A program made the position numbers and the translations under genes. Positions 23,733 through 34,285 of a DNA stretch of 64,000 bases are shown here, in pieces. Positions within the stretch are counted from its first letter, which is position 1, and the number at the start of each line of letters is the position of its first letter. This stretch comes from Voacanga thouarsii (taxonomy: Eukaryota > Streptophyta > Magnoliopsida > Gentianales > Apocynaceae), in contig JANUWF010002422.1 in assembly GCA_026120185.1 (NCBI GenBank), positions 992,001-1,056,000 of the forward strand, given 5' to 3'. The notes beneath the pieces were generated by a model, which made no database searches, was not told the origin of the DNA, and worked only from the letters and a program-made list of their open reading frames with translations.

Positions 23733-24748
23733 ATGGCACCTAAGCGTCGTGCAGCCATATCTAGCAGAAGGGTTCCGGAAGCAGAGCCTGTGACACCAAA
23801 GTTTGAGACAACTCAAATGCCGTCACCCAACCAAAGGGATGAGAACGAGCTGGATCTGGAAATGGGGTCAGAAGAACTTTTCGGAGTGATGATGGGGCAA
23901 GCATTCAGCAAAATGACTGAGATTCTTCAAACTCTAATTGAGCGAAAGAATCCAAAGGGGGAGGACGAAGCTTTGGAGCGGTTCCTGAAATTTTAACTGC
24001 CCACGCCCATCTTCTTGGGAGAAGCCGAGCTGGATCAAAAAGCTAAGCAGTGGATAGAATAGATGGAAGACATCTTCGCTACGCTTCATTACACTGAGAA
24101 GCGAATGGTGAAGTTTGCCGTATTCCAATTGGGGGGCCCAACTCGGGTATGGTGGCAACGAGTCTAAGATGACTGGGAGATGATTGATCAAGAGTGGACA
24201 TGGGCTAATTTCGTGGAAGCATTCAGAGCCGAATATATCCCTCAGTGGATAGTAGAGAAGCAGGAAAATGAGTTCCAGAATCTAAAATAGGAAGGTATGA
24301 GGTGGCACAATACGCTGTGCGTTTTACTCAGCTGTCAAAGTACTGCAAGAGGCTGGTGGACACCGAGCAGAACAAAACGAAGCAATTTGTCAAGGGTTTA
24401 AGGCAAGAGTTAAGAAGGGCGTTGGCACCTTCTCCTCCAACGACCTATTCGGGGGCTGTGGATGCAGCCACCCAGACTAAAAATGAGGATCACAACAGAA
24501 TGGCACCAAGACCTTTCATGTCGCCAAGACAACCGCTGAGACCTTTTCAGAAGAAGCAGCCCAACAAGTGCCCTGCCAACCAACAGTGGCAGAATTGGGG
24601 AAAGAAAGCTCGAACAGCACAGGTTGGTCCTGTGCAGAATCTTCTATTATACCGGTATTGTGGTAAAAGGGGCCACATGGAGAAAAATTATTGGTCCAAA
24701 GGAGGTGAGCGGAAATGCTACCACTGCGGAGACCTGAACCATCTGTGA
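23733..24748 (+). pseudogene. Tekay gag, broken
   Basis: Begins MAPKRRAAISSRRV at 23733. The frame stops at 23996, then continues in the next frame with PIFLGEAELDQKAKQWIE, MVKFAVFQLGGPTRVWWQRV and WTWANFVEAFRAEYIPQWIV, the retrotransposon-gag core. After further stops near 24170 and 24290 it resumes in a third frame (24302-24748): FTQLSKYCKRLV and then a zinc-knuckle region (YCGKRGHMEKNYWSKG, CYHCGDLNHL) in which the last Cys of each knuckle is lost. Forms the virus-like particle in intact elements. Dead here through at least four stops or shifts. Confidence 0.85.
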
Positions 24749-24899
24749 AATGCTTGTCCTAAACTTCTCCAAATCGGACAAGGAAACTTGGCTCAGATCC
24801 CGGGAGCCAATCGAGCCAATGCCATGGGAGCTTCCGGGAGTGGAACGCAGAAGCTGCAGGTGAAAGCAAAAGTTTTCGCTCTCAACCGGGAGGAGGTTG

Positions 24900-25327
24900 G
24901 AGCTGATGCAGCAATGGTGGAAGGTACGTTTACTATCTAAGGTCGTTCCGTTAATGCATTGATAGACCCTGGATCTACCCATTCCTATTTAAACAAGAAT
25001 TATTCATATCATTTGGGTTGGGAAGGAGTATAACTACCTTTTACTTTGTTGGCGAGTATGCCTTTGGGGAAAATAGTGCAAGCAGATCGGTATGTGTGAA
25101 ATTGTAAAATTGAAGTAGGAAGAGAAAGCTTGGAGGGAGATTTGATAATCTTGGCTATTGATGATTATGATTTGATATTGGGAATGGATTGGCTAGCTAA
25201 GCATGGGGTTAGAGTAGACTATAAGAATAAATTGATTCAGTTCATTAGACCGGAATGTGATGTGTTGGAGTTCAACAGCAAGAGAGTAAAAGAATTGATG
25301 TTTTTGATAGTTGGGGCAAAAGCTTGA
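24900..25327 (+). pseudogene. Tekay protease, broken
   Basis: Retropepsin-like segment. The active-site region reads ALIDPGSTHSYL (near 24955), where the family has IDSG or IDTGATHSF, so the catalytic triplet is altered. After in-frame stops the flap and C-terminal part are read at 25130-25327 as DYDLILGMDWLAKHGVRVDY, the diagnostic motif of plant gypsy proteases. It would process the polyprotein. Stops at about 25032 and 25100. Confidence 0.8.
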
Positions 25328-25330
25328 AAA

Positions 25331-25692
25331 TTGTTGAAGCAAGGATGTCAAGGATATTTGGCTTGTGTGATAAATAAGCCGAAAAACCAGTGCACTCTTG
25401 AAGATACCGAGGTGGTAAAGGATTTTCCAGACGTGTTCCCTGCGGAACTCACTTCTCTACCTCCCAACCGAGAAGTTGAGTTCATTGTTGATCTAGTTCC
25501 AAGAGCAAAACTGGTGTCCGAACTCCGTATCGAATGGCATCGGTGGAGCTGAAAGAATTGAAGGAGCAGCTAGAAGAGTTGGTGAGGTAAGGCTACATCA
25601 AACCTAGCACGTCACCTTGGGTAGCACCTGTGCTATTTGTGAAAAAGAAGGACGAGACTCTAAGGTTATGTATCAACTACCAGGGCTTGAAC
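25331..25692 (+). pseudogene. Tekay reverse transcriptase, N-terminal part
   Basis: Linker and first RT blocks: FPDVFPAELTSLPPNREVEF (about 25420-25480), then after a frameshift ELKEQLEELV, a stop, [20 protein letters not shown] and [11 protein letters not shown]. It ends at 25692, where a 1.8-kb solo LTR is inserted between codons of the conserved LN-NLT segment. The remainder is at 27510. Confidence 0.85.
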
Positions 25693-27509
25693 TGAAGGCA
25701 TAGGAAAGCGGGAAACACAGAGCATGTAGCAGAAGCGAACATAAAAAAACTGGAAAAACAAGAATAGGGATTCCAGGGCAGGGTCGGCGCCGGCTTTGGC
25801 AGCCCCAATCGACACCGGTTACGCCCTATCCCAATCCCGAGATTTTAAAAATTCTACCTCTCCTTCTGGTTCTAAAAGGTGGCTGGACTGGAATGTGCGC
25901 AACTGGGGTAGGGGTGCTGGTGGAAGCCTCTGGTGCGATTCCTGCAAGCCTCCTACTCTGCCTTTGTATGCATTGGAACGCCTAACTCTCAGACTTCCAG
26001 TATATGGCCTATCTAACTACCGTTTAGTGAACAACTAACAAGTTAGTGAATTTTTCTAGAGAGAGAGAGAGAGAGACGCCTAGCTATTCCACAAAGAAGA
26101 ACTCGTCTCTCTTGTGTGTCTGATTTTTTAACAACGTTGTTTCCAATCTTCTTGTTTAACCTAAATAAAAAATCCTAGGTTAAACTGGATTGGGCCATTG
26201 GACTCTTGGTTTAACCTATTGGGCTTAATTAATTATTCTAGTTAAAACCAACTCAATGGCCTAACAAATAATTAATTTTTCAGTCCAAATAAACCAGTCC
26301 AATTAAATAAGTCTAAATCAGTTTAGTCCCAGGTAAATCCCTAATTATTCAAACTGGGCCAAAGCCCTGAATAATTAATTAACCCACCAAACTAATTTAT
26401 TTAATTCTCTCTCCATGGACCTTTATTTTATTCTAGTCTAATAATTAAATCAGGCTATTTAAATAAAATAAATTCCATTTAATTTAAGATCAATTCCTTA
26501 GCCTGTATTTAATTAGGACTCACGGTCTATACTGGGGACCAAAAGACACACCGCCTTGGCTACTAAAATGACCAAAATACCCTTACCATATAAATAGCTG
26601 TATTTTGCATTTTGAATATTTCCAAATATCACCATAAGGAAATATTGACTCTAAGGACAATGTTGTGTTAGTAAAGTCTCTGACCTACAAGTGTAATGAC
26701 TAAAATACCCATCTATATATCGCCGTACATTCGAAGAGGAAAAAGTGTACTAACACCTCTCTAAATGACATCTACCATCCTTAGGCCTCTAGTTTAATGA
26801 TCCACAACTTCCTGGATTGTTTCCGCTTTCCAAGGGAGCTACCCTAAAGCAAACATCCAAGTCATCTTTCCCAAGGCCCTAGTTATTTAGATCATTCAGA
26901 CAACCACAAGGGACGATATAATATAAAAACTATCTTGTACAAGTCTGTCTTAACTAACTAGTCACACATACTTAACATGCAAGTATATTGGCCCTACGAT
27001 AGAACCTCAACTATAGCATATCAAAGCAGATGCTTCCAACTTCGTCAGACCACCAACTCATACTCAAGTTGTAGAGTACTAGTCCACCCTATAGCGGTAG
27101 TAGTCTAGGTTTCTATCATATAGTACTTTTAGAAACCACTACTACAGGTTCTGTTCTACGTATTAGAAATACGCTTATGTCATGAAGTGAGTGGACTACT
27201 CACTTGCTAAAGGTAAGCCATTCCCCATTTAGAATTCACAACATAATAATCTAGACATGATGAGATTCCCATTCTCATCAATTGGTTAAAAACAAAAGTC
27301 TATGTGTTAAGTAACCCGTGATCCATACCTTACTGTGAAAGACCTCCATTCATATTGACCACTTACTTAAATATAATGGGTCTTTTCCAAATGTAATTGT
27401 GCACAAATAAAATTTTAAATTCACAAATAATTTTTGAAAATAAATTCTTTTATTAAAATATTTGATTTTTACATCAGAAACTTAGTCTAAAAAGGCATAC
27501 ATCCTAACA
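25693..27509 (+). mobile_element. Solo LTR inserted in the Tekay RT
   Basis: A 1817-bp TG...CA insertion flanked by a perfect 5-bp duplication, tgaac (25688-25692 and 27510-27514), which splits the RT frame. It starts TGAAGGCATA and ends CATCCTAACA. There is no internal coding region, primer site or second LTR, so it is a solo LTR left by LTR-LTR recombination. Same family as 1-1030 (antisense) and about 16980-18176. A (GA)n run lies at 26060-26076. The short ORF at 25796-26038 inside it is not recognisable. Confidence 0.9.
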
Positions 27510-28056
27510 TGAACAACCTGACCATCAAGAATAAATATCCTCTACTGCTAATTGACGAGTTGTTCGACCAATTGCAAGGATCCAGTTGTTACTCCAAACT
27601 GGATTTGAGGCAAGGATACTATCAAGTGAGGATAAAAGAAGAGGATATTCCCAAGACGGCCTTCAACACAAGATATGGTCACTACAAGTTTGTGGTGATG
27701 CCTTTCGGGGTAACCAATGCACCCGCAGTATTTATGAATTTAATAGATCGAGTGTTCCAACCCTACTTGGACAAGTTTGTGGAGGTCTTCATCGACGACA
27801 TACTCATTTACTACAAGAGCCCATAGAATTATGCAGAACATTTGAAGCTCGTATTGGAAAAGCTAAGGGAGCATAAGCTTTACCAAGGATGGATAGTGTG
27901 GTATTTCTTAGCCATGTGATAACCAAGGATGGAATCAAAGTGGACCCAACGAAGGTTAAAGCAGTTTCGGACTGGAAGCAACTGGAGAACATCACAGAGA
28001 TTCGAAGCTTCTTGTGATTATCTGGCTACTATAGGAGGTTTATTAAGGGATTTTCA
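27510..28056 (+). pseudogene. Tekay reverse transcriptase, C-terminal part
   Basis: Continuation after the solo LTR. 27509-27826 reads [40 protein letters not shown] and the intact catalytic FIDDILIY. A stop follows at 27826, then shifted frames with HLKLVLEKLREHKLY-type and DGIKVDPTKVKAVSDWKQ-type thumb sequence to about 28050. RT copies the element RNA to cDNA. All RT catalytic Asp residues visible are retained, but the frame is broken. Confidence 0.88.
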
Positions 28057-29145
28057 ATGCTCGCATCGCCTATGACCCGGCTGCTAAGAAAGGACGTATT
28101 CTTTGTTTGGAATGAAAAATATGAAAAGAGTTTCCAAGAGCTGAAGTGGAGATTAATGGCAGCACTTATGTTGAGTCTGCCAGAGGAAGATAAGCCTTAC
28201 GCACTGTATACCAATGCTTCGAAGAAAGGTTTGGGAGTAATTTTGATGCAAAACAGGAAGGTGATCACTTATGCTTCTCAAAAATTGAAGCCGCATAAAG
28301 TCAATTATTCCACGCATGATCTAGAGCTAGCTGCCATTGTGTTCGCTTTAAAGAAATGCCGGCACTACTTGTATAGAGCAAAATATGAAGTCTTCACTGA
28401 TTATAAGAGCCTGAAGTACATCTTCACCCAGAAGCACTTGAATTTAAGGGAGCAAAGATGGATGGAATTTTTGGAAGAGTACCGTTGTCCTATCAACTAC
28501 CACCCCGGGAAAGCCAATGTTGTTGCTGATGCCCTGAGCCGAAAAGTCAGAATGGCCAGGCTAAGAGTGCAGAAGGTTCAAGTGGTTCAGGATGCGTTTG
28601 ATAGAAGAACAGAAGTGCAAGAAGAGAGGATTGTCGTTAGCAACCTGAAGTTGATGCCATATCTAAGGCGGGAAATTATTGAGGCTCAGCAAAGTAATGC
28701 AAAATTCCAGCTTTTCAAGGACAAGGAGCTTAAACAGCAAGGTAGTGAATTCCGGCAGGACGAAGCGGGAGTTTTGTACTTCCGAGATCATTTGTGTGTA
28801 CCCAATGAACACCAACTGAAGGACAAAATTTTGGAAGAGGCGCATAAGAGCAAGTACGCCATTCATCCGGGAGAGGTCAAAATGTATCAAGATCTGAAAA
28901 GGGCTTATTGGTGGCCCGGAATGAAGTGGAACGTGGTTAAGTATGTCTCGACGTGTCTAACCTGTCAGAAAGTCAAAACGGAGCACAAGAAGTTAGCAGG
29001 ATTGTTACAACCATTGCCATTATCATGGAAATGGGAAGAGGTGACCATGGGCTTCGTTACCGGACTCCCTATGGCAAGGACCCAAAAGGACGCCATATGG
29101 GTAATGGTGGATCGATTGACCAAATCAGCACATTCATACCAGTGA
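28057..29145 (+). pseudogene. Tekay RNase H and integrase N-terminal part
   Basis: One open frame of 362 codons. RNase H (residues about 20-165) includes [14 protein letters not shown], in which the usual first catalytic Asp of (T/S)DAS is Asn, then [20 protein letters not shown] with the catalytic Glu and VVADALSRK with the last Asp. The integrase zinc-binding domain follows: [10 protein letters not shown], then [12 protein letters not shown] and CLTCQ. The catalytic core begins with MGFVTGLP where the family has MDFVTGLP, so the first Asp of the D,D,E triad is Gly. The frame stops at 29145 and integrase continues in another frame. Confidence 0.88.
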
Positions 29146-30082
29146 ATGTAAGGGATTCAATGGAGAAGTTAGCTCAGACCTATGTGCGAGAAATAGTTAG
29201 ATTGCATGGAGTACCTCCAAGTATTGTGTTCGACCGAGACCCGAGATTTACATCCTGATTTTGGGGCAAGTTTCAAGAATCAATGGGTTCTAGTCTAAAG
29301 TTCAGTACGACGGTGCATCCGCAAATCGATGGACAGTCGGATAGGGTTATTCAGATATTAGAGGACATCCTGAGAGCCTGTGTATTGAATTTCGGGAATA
29401 AGTGGATTGAATGTGTACCATATGCAACATTGGCGTACAATAAAAGCTATCAGTCTTCAATTGGAATGGCTCCGTATAAAGCATTGTATGGACGTAAGTG
29501 TTAAGTACCGCTACACTGGAGTTAGTTAGAGGACGGCCACGTAAGCAAGAGAAGTTTATGTTCAGGAAATGTTGGACAAGGTTAAGCTAATCAGGGAAAG
29601 ATTGAAAGTAGCCCAGAGCTGACAAAAGAGCTATGCGGACAATAGGCAGAGAGAGTTAGAATTTTAGGTGGGAGACAGTGTATTCCTAAGACTAACACCG
29701 AATAGAGGAATTCTGAAGCATCTAAAAGGTGGAAAGCTGAATCCGAGGTATTTGGGACCATTTCCGGTAAAGGAGAGAATTGGGGGTGGTGTATCGATTG
29801 GATTTGCCAGATGGGTTAACGAGGATAAACGACGTATTTCATGTATCTCAGCTGAAGAAGTACAATGCCAATCCCGAACATGTTTTGAATGATGAGCCGT
29901 TAGTATTGTAACCTAACCTGATCTATGTGGAGAAACCCGTGAAAATATTCGACCGAAGTATCAAGACTCCCTGGAACAAGAAGATTCCGATGGTAAAGGT
30001 GCAGTGGGAGCATCAGGGCATGCGAGATGCCACATGGGAAATAGAAGAGTGGGTAAAGCAGAAGTATCCCGATCTGAGATAA
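29146..30082 (+). pseudogene. Tekay integrase C-terminal part with chromodomain-like tail
   Basis: Shifted from the previous frame. HGVPPSIVFDRDPRFTS (to 29258) carries the second catalytic Asp. After a stop, 29283-29504 has HPQIDGQSDRVIQILEDILR, where the family's catalytic Glu in QSER is Asp, then GMAPYKALYGRKC. The GPY/F region is at 29668-29780 (GDSVFLRLTPNRGILKHLKG, LGPFPVKERIG). The end of the ORF (about 29919-30082) reads VKVQWEHQGMRDATWEIEEW and KYPDLR before a stop, the chromodomain-like tail of chromoviruses, which directs integration to heterochromatin in the family. At least three frame breaks, and two of three integrase catalytic residues are changed. Confidence 0.85.
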
Positions 30083-30113
30083 AGGTATGCCTGAATTTCG
30101 GGATGAAATTCTC

Positions 30114-30128
30114 CCAATGAGGGGAGGA
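30114..30128 (+). other. Polypurine tract of the Tekay element
   Basis: The purine-rich run ATGAGGGGAGGA directly precedes the 3' LTR start TGAGAAACCCC. Plus-strand priming site; fixes the LTR boundary. Confidence 0.85.
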
Positions 30129-30374
30129 TGAGAAACCCCACCGAAAGCCAACCTTAGAGTAAGGGGGTCGAGATGCATATCATATTATTTTCCATAAATA
30201 TATCTATTTTTGAATGATTTTATGTGCTTGAGAATTGTGATTTATAGGTTAAAAGGCTTAGTTATGCTTATTGAGTAGGAAGGGTAAAACAGTAATTTTG
30301 CTTGAGGTCAAAATAGGAAGATGGCTTGAGGTTTAAATAAGAAGAATATTTGGGTGAGAAAATAAGAACAAGAG

Positions 30375-30441
30375 TTGTTGTGTTTAAGTGGTTAGAGCTT
30401 TATGAATTAATCTCTAAGGTCATGAGTTGAAATCCCATCAC
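30375..30441 (+). other. tRNA-like sequence in the Tekay 3' LTR
   Basis: Counterpart of the block at 18471, starting 246 bases into this LTR. The A-box region reads TGTTTAAGTGG and the B-box GTTGAAATC (30426-30434), one base weaker than in the 5' LTR. Confidence 0.5.
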
Positions 30442-32031
30442 TTAAGTTTTATTCATAATTATCTTAGTTAAGTTTGAATTTTTGTCTTCTTACATTTCTT
30501 AAAGATAGGAATGTTGTCCTAGGGGAGATATGAAGGGAATGTCTTAATCCTATCATCATGTCCTAAAAAGAATTCTAGAGGAATTCTTGTCCTTTTTATT
30601 ACCTCTACCTTTGTCCTTACATCTTCACAATTTAAATTATTCAAAATTTATCAAGTCTCATCTTTTAATTCCAGAAAAATTCTCTGAGGATTTCTTAGCC
30701 TTGAATTTTGAAAATTAATTTTGGAAATTAGAGGGTAGACTGAAAATAGGAGGGAAGTTAGGAAGGGTTCCCAAGGGAAATCAATTACCATGGTAGAACC
30801 TTTAAACTTATCTTCATGTTGTTCAAGTTCTAGATGACGAAAACCTAGAAATTTTCCAGAATTTTGAGCAGTCCAGCTTTTGAAAAACTCAGACAGTTTT
30901 CTTGTTCATTTGCTACCAGAAAAATGACCAATTCATGTAGCTTGAAGACTGAAATTTTTGTGCAAAATTGGACTGCATAAAACTGTGCAAAACCAGAAAA
31001 ATTTTTGTGCAGTTTCACTCCACATCAATCTGAAAATGAAGCTATTTTTCTTGTCACCAATCCAGCAAAACTCCTCTATTTTTCCTCTAGAAAGAAGGCT
31101 GGAAACCAACATTAAAAGACCCTCAAAACCCACTGCAAATCGGGCTGAAGAAGTGCAAAAATTCTACACAAAAAAATTATCAACCTTTCGAAACCTTGAA
31201 CACCTTGAAACCAGAAAATTTCCAGCCTTGTCTCCTTAGGCCTAGGCCGAAAAACCACCTTCAAACCTCTATAAAATGAACCTTGTTTAGCCATGAACTG
31301 AACACCATTAACCTCTCCACTTACCTTGAATACTTGGACTCCATAATCACACCTCAAAAATCTCCTAGGATCACTCTATCCAAAAGACATTTGAAGTTCA
31401 AAAAAAATCCAGAATTTTTCCTGCTTAAACCACTCTTGTACCAAGAAACCAAACCAAAAATTGCTCTACCATTAAACCCTGCATTTCAGCCAGCAAGAAG
31501 GCCTGACCAGCCTTCATTCATTTCAGCAAAATAAACTAGTCTAGCCTGCACCATAGAAGAGCTAAGAAACCTCCATCAATCAAACACCATTAGCTTATCC
31601 AATACCTCAAACCAATCCACAAATTCCTCCATTTGAATTTCAAAAAAAATCAGTTTATTATCTTCCCATCTAGCTAAAAATCGAAACTCCTAATTCCCCT
31701 AAACCATTTGGCCAACACCCTTCCAGATTTCGTGCAGCACCTCTCTCAAATTCTCTCAATTTTTACTAAAAACACCAAGAACATACACTACATTCCTTCA
31801 AGCCAAAACCTACCCTAAACACTTCCAATCACTCTCAAATACTCCAGATTACCCCTACATAATCCCTAGTGTTCATTTCTGGTATTTATAACACAAAATT
31901 TCGCAACCAAGAAATTTCAATCGGATTAAAAACTAGTTTTTCTTCAAGGTCACAAGAACATCATCAAGGTAAATCAAGAACAACTTATTTGTTCATCTTC
32001 TTCCATTCAACATTCAATGCACCATACTAAT

Positions 32032-32086
<55 letters not shown>

Positions 32087-32412
32087 CGAAATGGTTGATC
32101 AACAACCATGGCTGTTTTTCCCTTGGACAACTCAAGACACATAATCGCGTGGACCTTCTTTAGTCTTCATCGAAGTAATTGACAATCAAGTTTTTTTCCC
32201 TTAAACCTCATTTTCAGCTCTGCATTTATGTCTCTTAGATGTTGATAGGAAGAATAGAATATGAATGGGGGATTGAGTGTATGTATGTGAATGACAGGGT
32301 TGGGGTTAGGACATGAGAATGGTTGTATATGATTAAGCTATATAGATTTTCTTGAGAATCAATGTATGTTCATCATGTCTTAGGAGTGTTATGGATGTTT
32401 AAAGCATGTTAC

Positions 32413-33855
32413 TGTTGGGATTCGTGGACTCCTAAACGCGGAAAACAGCTACGAATCCCTCCCGAGGACCCAAGTAAACGATTAAGAAGATCTAAGCTTT
32501 AAGAATTACCTCTGGTTGCTGTAATCGAAATCCTTCGATTCTGGTTGTGCTGTTGTACGTTCAACCCGAACAATCACCAGACGCTGCAGTATGCGAACGT
32601 CCTCTATCGGATACACACCGCGAACTCACTCGATACCCGGGGAGTGCTAGCGCCTAGGGTTTGAGAGGTTTTTTTTTTCTAGTAGAGAATGACACGAATG
32701 TTCTCAACCGGAAAAATTGGACTATTGAAAGACGGCTAGGGTTTTCTTAAAAACCCCTCGAACCTCTTAGAGTCCAATCCTAATCATATCTTATCATATT
32801 CTAATTTAAATTCAAATTAAATTAAAACTGATATGATAAGATTCTGCCATTATCTCGGTAATTTAACTAATTATTTTATCGAGTCAGATTCTTATAATCT
32901 GGATATCATCCAGATTCATCGAACCTGGTCACCAGAAAAATAACCTAACAAGTTCGCTTATTGTGTGACCCTATAGGTTCATTTAACACTGGTAGCGTGC
33001 CTAAATCGTATTTAAATGGCCCACAAGTTATAAGCGGTTTCTAGCAAAACATTATAGCTATCCAGGTTAAATGAAGATCGGTGATCTCTTTGAACCAAAC
33101 CATAATTTTATATTTAGTCCTTTTGTCACACGATATCCAGATTAAGCATAAGGTACGGAGCATGTCATCCTTATTAAGCTTAATCAATTATTTCTTGATT
33201 TCATAGTAGACTGTTCAAACAAATGATATCAATATCTTAGATTGATATATTTGAGCACGGCCATGCATTTTAACAGTCTAACTTATCAAGGGGCCTATGG
33301 ATATCTCTCCCATAACTGAGAGGGACAAATTCCTTCACAATCAATCATATTCCTCTCCTTGATTTATTCTATATCCAACAGTAGTCTAATTTATTATCTG
33401 GTTAAAGACAACTTTAGACAATGTCAAAATATAGAATTTATCAAGTAAGAAACTATGATGAATTTAGGTCGAAGGACTTTCAATATTATTATGGCTAGAA
33501 AGTACTTATGACATATTCCATGAAGTACTCTCACAGTGGGTCATGTCCAATACAATGTTCTCTAACATTTATTTATTTCTTGACTCGATATCACAAATAT
33601 CCATGGCCAGTAAAACATAGCCATCAAGTCACAAACATACTAATTTTAATTTATTATTATTCCAATAATAATAATCGATCAGGGACAGTTTTAGAATAGT
33701 CATTGTATTCATTGTAGGGTTTTACTATCAAGTCACGTACTTGATGACCAACAAAACAAAACTCACTATTCATGGAAAGGAAAGCCTCATATTATTATAT
33801 AAAACATAATGACAACTGTATAAGTACAAATTGACTCTAGGGCATATCCCCAACA
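32413..33855 (+). mobile_element. Solo LTR inserted in the Tekay 3' LTR
   Basis: A 1443-bp insertion starting TGTTGGGATT and ending CCCCAACA, so its termini are inverted (TGTTGGG/CCCAACA), flanked by a perfect 5-bp duplication gttac (32408-32412 and 33856-33860). The surrounding sequence is continuous with the Tekay LTR, as the inverted copy lacks the insertion. No coding or internal region. TGTTGGG termini are common in Ty1/copia LTRs. It has no other copy in this window. Confidence 0.88.
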
Positions 33856-34247
33856 GTTACATGTTATAACAATTATGGTGAATATGATTTTTATGTTCTT
33901 ATTTTTATGTTCTTATTTCCATTGAAGCCATGATCGATGATTATGCCTAGTAGAGATTTGGCCATGTGATAGTATGTATTGATTTAAGCTTATGTTCATG
34001 AATAAATTAGTTTATTGTTTGATGTTGGAGAATGTGTTCATGAATCTTGTTTAACAATAGGAAAATCATGATTATTTTCTTATTGATCCTAGGTTATTTT
34101 TATTAACAATTTTTATTACCTTAATTAAAATTATTACTATATTTTTTTCTAAAGGTTTCAAAATTCCTAGGAAATTTTGGAAATGGAATATTAAATGAAA
34201 TGTTGATATTTTATTAGTCAAATAAATAATATCTTTTATTAAAAATA

Positions 34248-34285
<38 letters not shown>

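Noticed and set aside
27586..27876. 96-codon ORF overlapping RT
   Set aside because: Shadow of the RT frame 27509-27826.
30958..31534. Overlapping ORFs of 83-93 codons in the Tekay LTR
   Set aside because: The corresponding frames are broken in the 5' LTR and inverted copies, and the sequence is LTR; chance ORFs.
32030..32083. (CT)n run as a GAGA-type promoter element
   Set aside because: A simple microsatellite inside an LTR, with no transcription evidence and varying length between LTR copies.
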